Assembly: GCA_022565015.1 (NCBI GenBank)
Contig: JADFKI010000195.1
Span: 1 to 7,449 of the forward strand
Direction of reading: 5' to 3'
DNA: 7,449 bases
From: Chloroflexota bacterium
GTDB lineage: Bacteria; Chloroflexota; Dehalococcoidia; Lucifugimonadales; JADFKI01
Both the position numbers and the translations under genes were made by a program. The notes under the pieces are model-generated. The model saw only the letters and a program-made list of their open reading frames with translations. It was not told the origin of the DNA and ran no database searches. Below, piece by piece: positions 5,914 through 7,449 of this stretch (its first letter is position 1; the number at the start of each line of letters is the position of its first letter).

Positions 5914-6525
5914 CTAGTTCACCACGGACGCCTCCTCCAGCGCCGACAGCCGGTCCTCTAAGGCAACGATCTGGGCGTCCTTCTCCTGAAGCAGCTGGTA
6001 CAAACCCTGGATGGCGGCCAGCGCAACGCCCTCGATGTCCACTGTCGTTATGTGCATGTCATCCTCGCCCAAACCAAAGGCTTCATAGAAGTCCTGGGCC
6101 ATAGGGCCTATGTGACGTGCTGATGTGTCTCCTTGCTTGTAGCTCCAGGTCTCGATGGGGATAGTGCTCAGGCGTTCCAATACGTCGGGGCCGCTGACGG
6201 GAGCGAAGTTTACCTTGGCCGCCCTGTCCGATACCTGACTGAACCCACCAGGACATATCAATGTAGAGCTGCCCGAAGGTAGGGTGCAGCCTGTCACTAT
6301 GGAGGTATCGGTGACGCCCACTACGTCAAACCGCTCTGTCTGACCCGGTTCTCCTGTCACGAAGTCACTCCCAGGGTTGCCACTTCCAATTGCGTCAACT
6401 ACCCACGCCCCATTGCTTAGCGTCGTGATGCTTGTAGTGATTGAAGTCGCGGGTTCCAGCCCCTGGGTGGCGGTTGCCTCTGGTGCTTGTTGGGCTTCTC
6501 TCAAGTTGTGATTCCCCGCCGCCAA
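5914..6525 (-). CDS. Tail-fibre-type protein with C-terminal S74 chaperone domain, probably 5'-truncated
   Basis: The C-terminal half matches the peptidase S74 (intramolecular chaperone auto-processing) domain. It has SDRAAKVNF at about 99-107, with the Ser-Asp pair where this family cuts itself, then IPIETWSYK (about 122-130), RHIGPMAQDFYEAFGLGEDD (about 138-156) and VALAAIQGLYQLL. A coiled coil (LLQEKDAQIVALEDRLSALEE, about 178-198) ends the chain. Such domains trimerise fibrous proteins on phage tails or cell surfaces and are then cleaved off. The N-terminal half (SITTLSNGAWVVDAIGSGN) resembles a piece of a beta-sandwich module found in longer surface proteins. The only possible start is TTG 6523-6525 or another non-ATG codon, without a clear ribosome site. 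There is no signal peptide, and the 5' end runs antisense under the next gene. I think it is a 3' remnant of a longer gene, but an intact small protein cannot be excluded. Confidence 0.65.
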   Translation of the reverse strand: MAAGNHNLREAQQAPEATATQGLEPATSITTSITTLSNGAWVVDAIGSGNPGSDFVTGEPGQTERFDVVGVTDTSIVTGCTLPSGSSTLICPGGFSQVSDRAAKVNFAPVSGPDVLERLSTIPIETWSYKQGDTSARHIGPMAQDFYEAFGLGEDDMHITTVDIEGVALAAIQGLYQLLQEKDAQIVALEDRLSALEEASVVN

Positions 6526-7449
6526 TGATGCCAGCCTATGATCCGCAATCGGCGGTGGAGATATGCGCTGGCGGAGAGTGTGGCAAGGCTGGGGAACGGT
6601 TCGCTCTAGACGATATTGCCAAAGCCATTGCAGAGATGTTCAAAGTTAATGGTCCTGGCGTTTGGGACTTCTGCGCGGCTAATCGGGATGATCGACAATG
6701 CGTCGAGGACCAACTCACCTACACGGTCAACACGTTCTATGGGTGGGTCCAATCCACAGGTACTGTGCCCGGAGGGGCGCTCCGCGCGGGGGCGCAATAT
6801 GACGGCAAGCGGGGCGTAAGCTTTCGGGTAAACATACCGACCATTATTTTGGACGTTCCCAGCAATTGTGACGACGCCCATTCCGAGTTGTCTGTTCGCT
6901 CTTCGAATAACATTCTCTGGCACAGCGGTCCCTACAAGTGCAGTTGGGGTGCCGGCGGCCCGAAGAAGATCAAGGCCGAGGGACGATACGGGATCGACTA
7001 CATCGATTTTGACAGAGGTGTGATGGGTGGCGAGTTCATCATTCGGGTCTCGGAGGGCGACAACGGTTTTACCAAAGGATACGCTGTTACACGGCTCCCC
7101 ACGGGCATGGAAGAGGTCCAAGAAGTTTGGCTCCGGCCCAAGGATTTTCGGCCGAAGAGACTGACGGCACCGGGCATTATTCCCATCGGCCAGCCCGCTT
7201 CGGCTAGTGACATCAAATTCGGCAATTATCACGCCCTAATCATCGGCAGTAACGATTACAAACATCTTCCTAATTTAAAAACCGCCGTGAATGACGCGAA
7301 GGCCGTGGCCGCGGTCTTACAGAATGAATATGGCTTCGAGGTTAACCTCATGCTTAATGCCAGTGCGCTGGATATCGTGGATGCCTTCGATGAACTGCGT
7401 GAAACCTTGAATTACGACGACAACCTGTTGATCTATTACGCTGGACATG
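6441..7449 (+). CDS. Caspase-family (peptidase C14) protein, possible lipoprotein, cut by the window end
   Basis: The frame is open from TTG 6441 to the window end (336 codons, 3' incomplete). From about residue 260 it has the caspase fold start: FGNYHALIIGSNDY, then LKTAVNDAKAVAAVLQNEYGF and LIYYAGH. The last of these holds the His of the His-Cys dyad; the Cys lies beyond the window. Bacterial caspase homologues cleave proteins, often after Arg or Lys, in regulation, stress or defence. The preceding roughly 230 residues form a region I cannot name, with six cysteines in pairs (ICAGGEC; WDFC ... RQC; SNC ... YKC), suggesting disulfides and export. In agreement, TTG 6441 gives a basic start, the core LPLVLVGLL and lipobox LSSC (Cys23) followed by DSPPP. 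The signal region lacks a Shine-Dalgarno and runs antisense to the S74 ORF, so ATG 6525 or 6528 remains possible. Confidence 0.8.
   Translation, partial: MKSRVPAPGWRLPLVLVGLLSSCDSPPPMMPAYDPQSAVEICAGGECGKAGERFALDDIAKAIAEMFKVNGPGVWDFCAANRDDRQCVEDQLTYTVNTFYGWVQSTGTVPGGALRAGAQYDGKRGVSFRVNIPTIILDVPSNCDDAHSELSVRSSNNILWHSGPYKCSWGAGGPKKIKAEGRYGIDYIDFDRGVMGGEFIIRVSEGDNGFTKGYAVTRLPTGMEEVQEVWLRPKDFRPKRLTAPGIIPIGQPASASDIKFGNYHALIIGSNDYKHLPNLKTAVNDAKAVAAVLQNEYGFEVNLMLNASALDIVDAFDELRETLNYDDNLLIYYAGH

Noticed and set aside
6606..7232. Open minus-strand frame of 208 codons
   Set aside because: It is antisense to the caspase-family frame, which continues without a stop and carries recognisable motifs. The minus translation resembles no family.
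1..7449. CRISPR array, insertion sequence ends, tRNA or rRNA genes
   Set aside because: I saw no regularly spaced repeats, no transposase-like frame with terminal inverted repeats, and no tRNA-like cloverleaf anywhere in the window.

Overview
The window looks like a chromosomal segment from a bacterium of moderately high GC. I infer a free-living Chloroflexota lineage, Dehalococcoidia or SAR202-like. The grounds are a threonyl-tRNA synthetase lacking its N-terminal TGS domain, the thrS-infC-rpmI-rplT order, and S74-domain and caspase-family accessory proteins. This taxonomic guess comes from protein resemblance recalled without a search and should be held loosely.

Left part, minus strand (about 1-3730): a translation gene cluster read right to left. 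It runs thrS (threonyl-tRNA synthetase), infC (initiation factor IF-3), rpmI (L35) and rplT (L20). infC and rpmI overlap by 14 bases. None of infC, rpmI and rplT appears to start with ATG: the two ribosomal proteins use GTG, and IF-3 most likely uses ATC behind a strong Shine-Dalgarno. This is the classical arrangement in which IF-3 can sense its own level. The cluster carries RNA-level signals: a sigma70-type promoter plus hairpin ahead of infC, a strong intrinsic terminator between rpmI and rplT, a structured rplT leader, and a roughly 220-base thrS leader with a promoter, overlapping alternative pairings and a terminator-like hairpin.

Middle part (3729-5598): an Eis-like GNAT acetyltransferase on the minus strand, divergent from a small four-helix membrane protein of unknown function on the plus strand. 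They share a short AT-rich promoter interval.

Right part (5599-7449): accessory DNA. About 315 bases hold no recognisable gene. A minus-strand ORF with a C-terminal S74 intramolecular-chaperone domain follows, and looks like the 3' end of a longer tail-fibre-type protein. A plus-strand gene then runs off the window: a caspase-family (peptidase C14) protein with a cysteine-rich N-terminal region and a possible lipoprotein signal peptide. The last complete codon of the window is the presumed catalytic histidine. The 5' ends of these two genes overlap antisense, suggesting a recombination junction near 6441-6530. This caspase/S74 junction and the translation-cluster leaders are the most interesting parts of the window.
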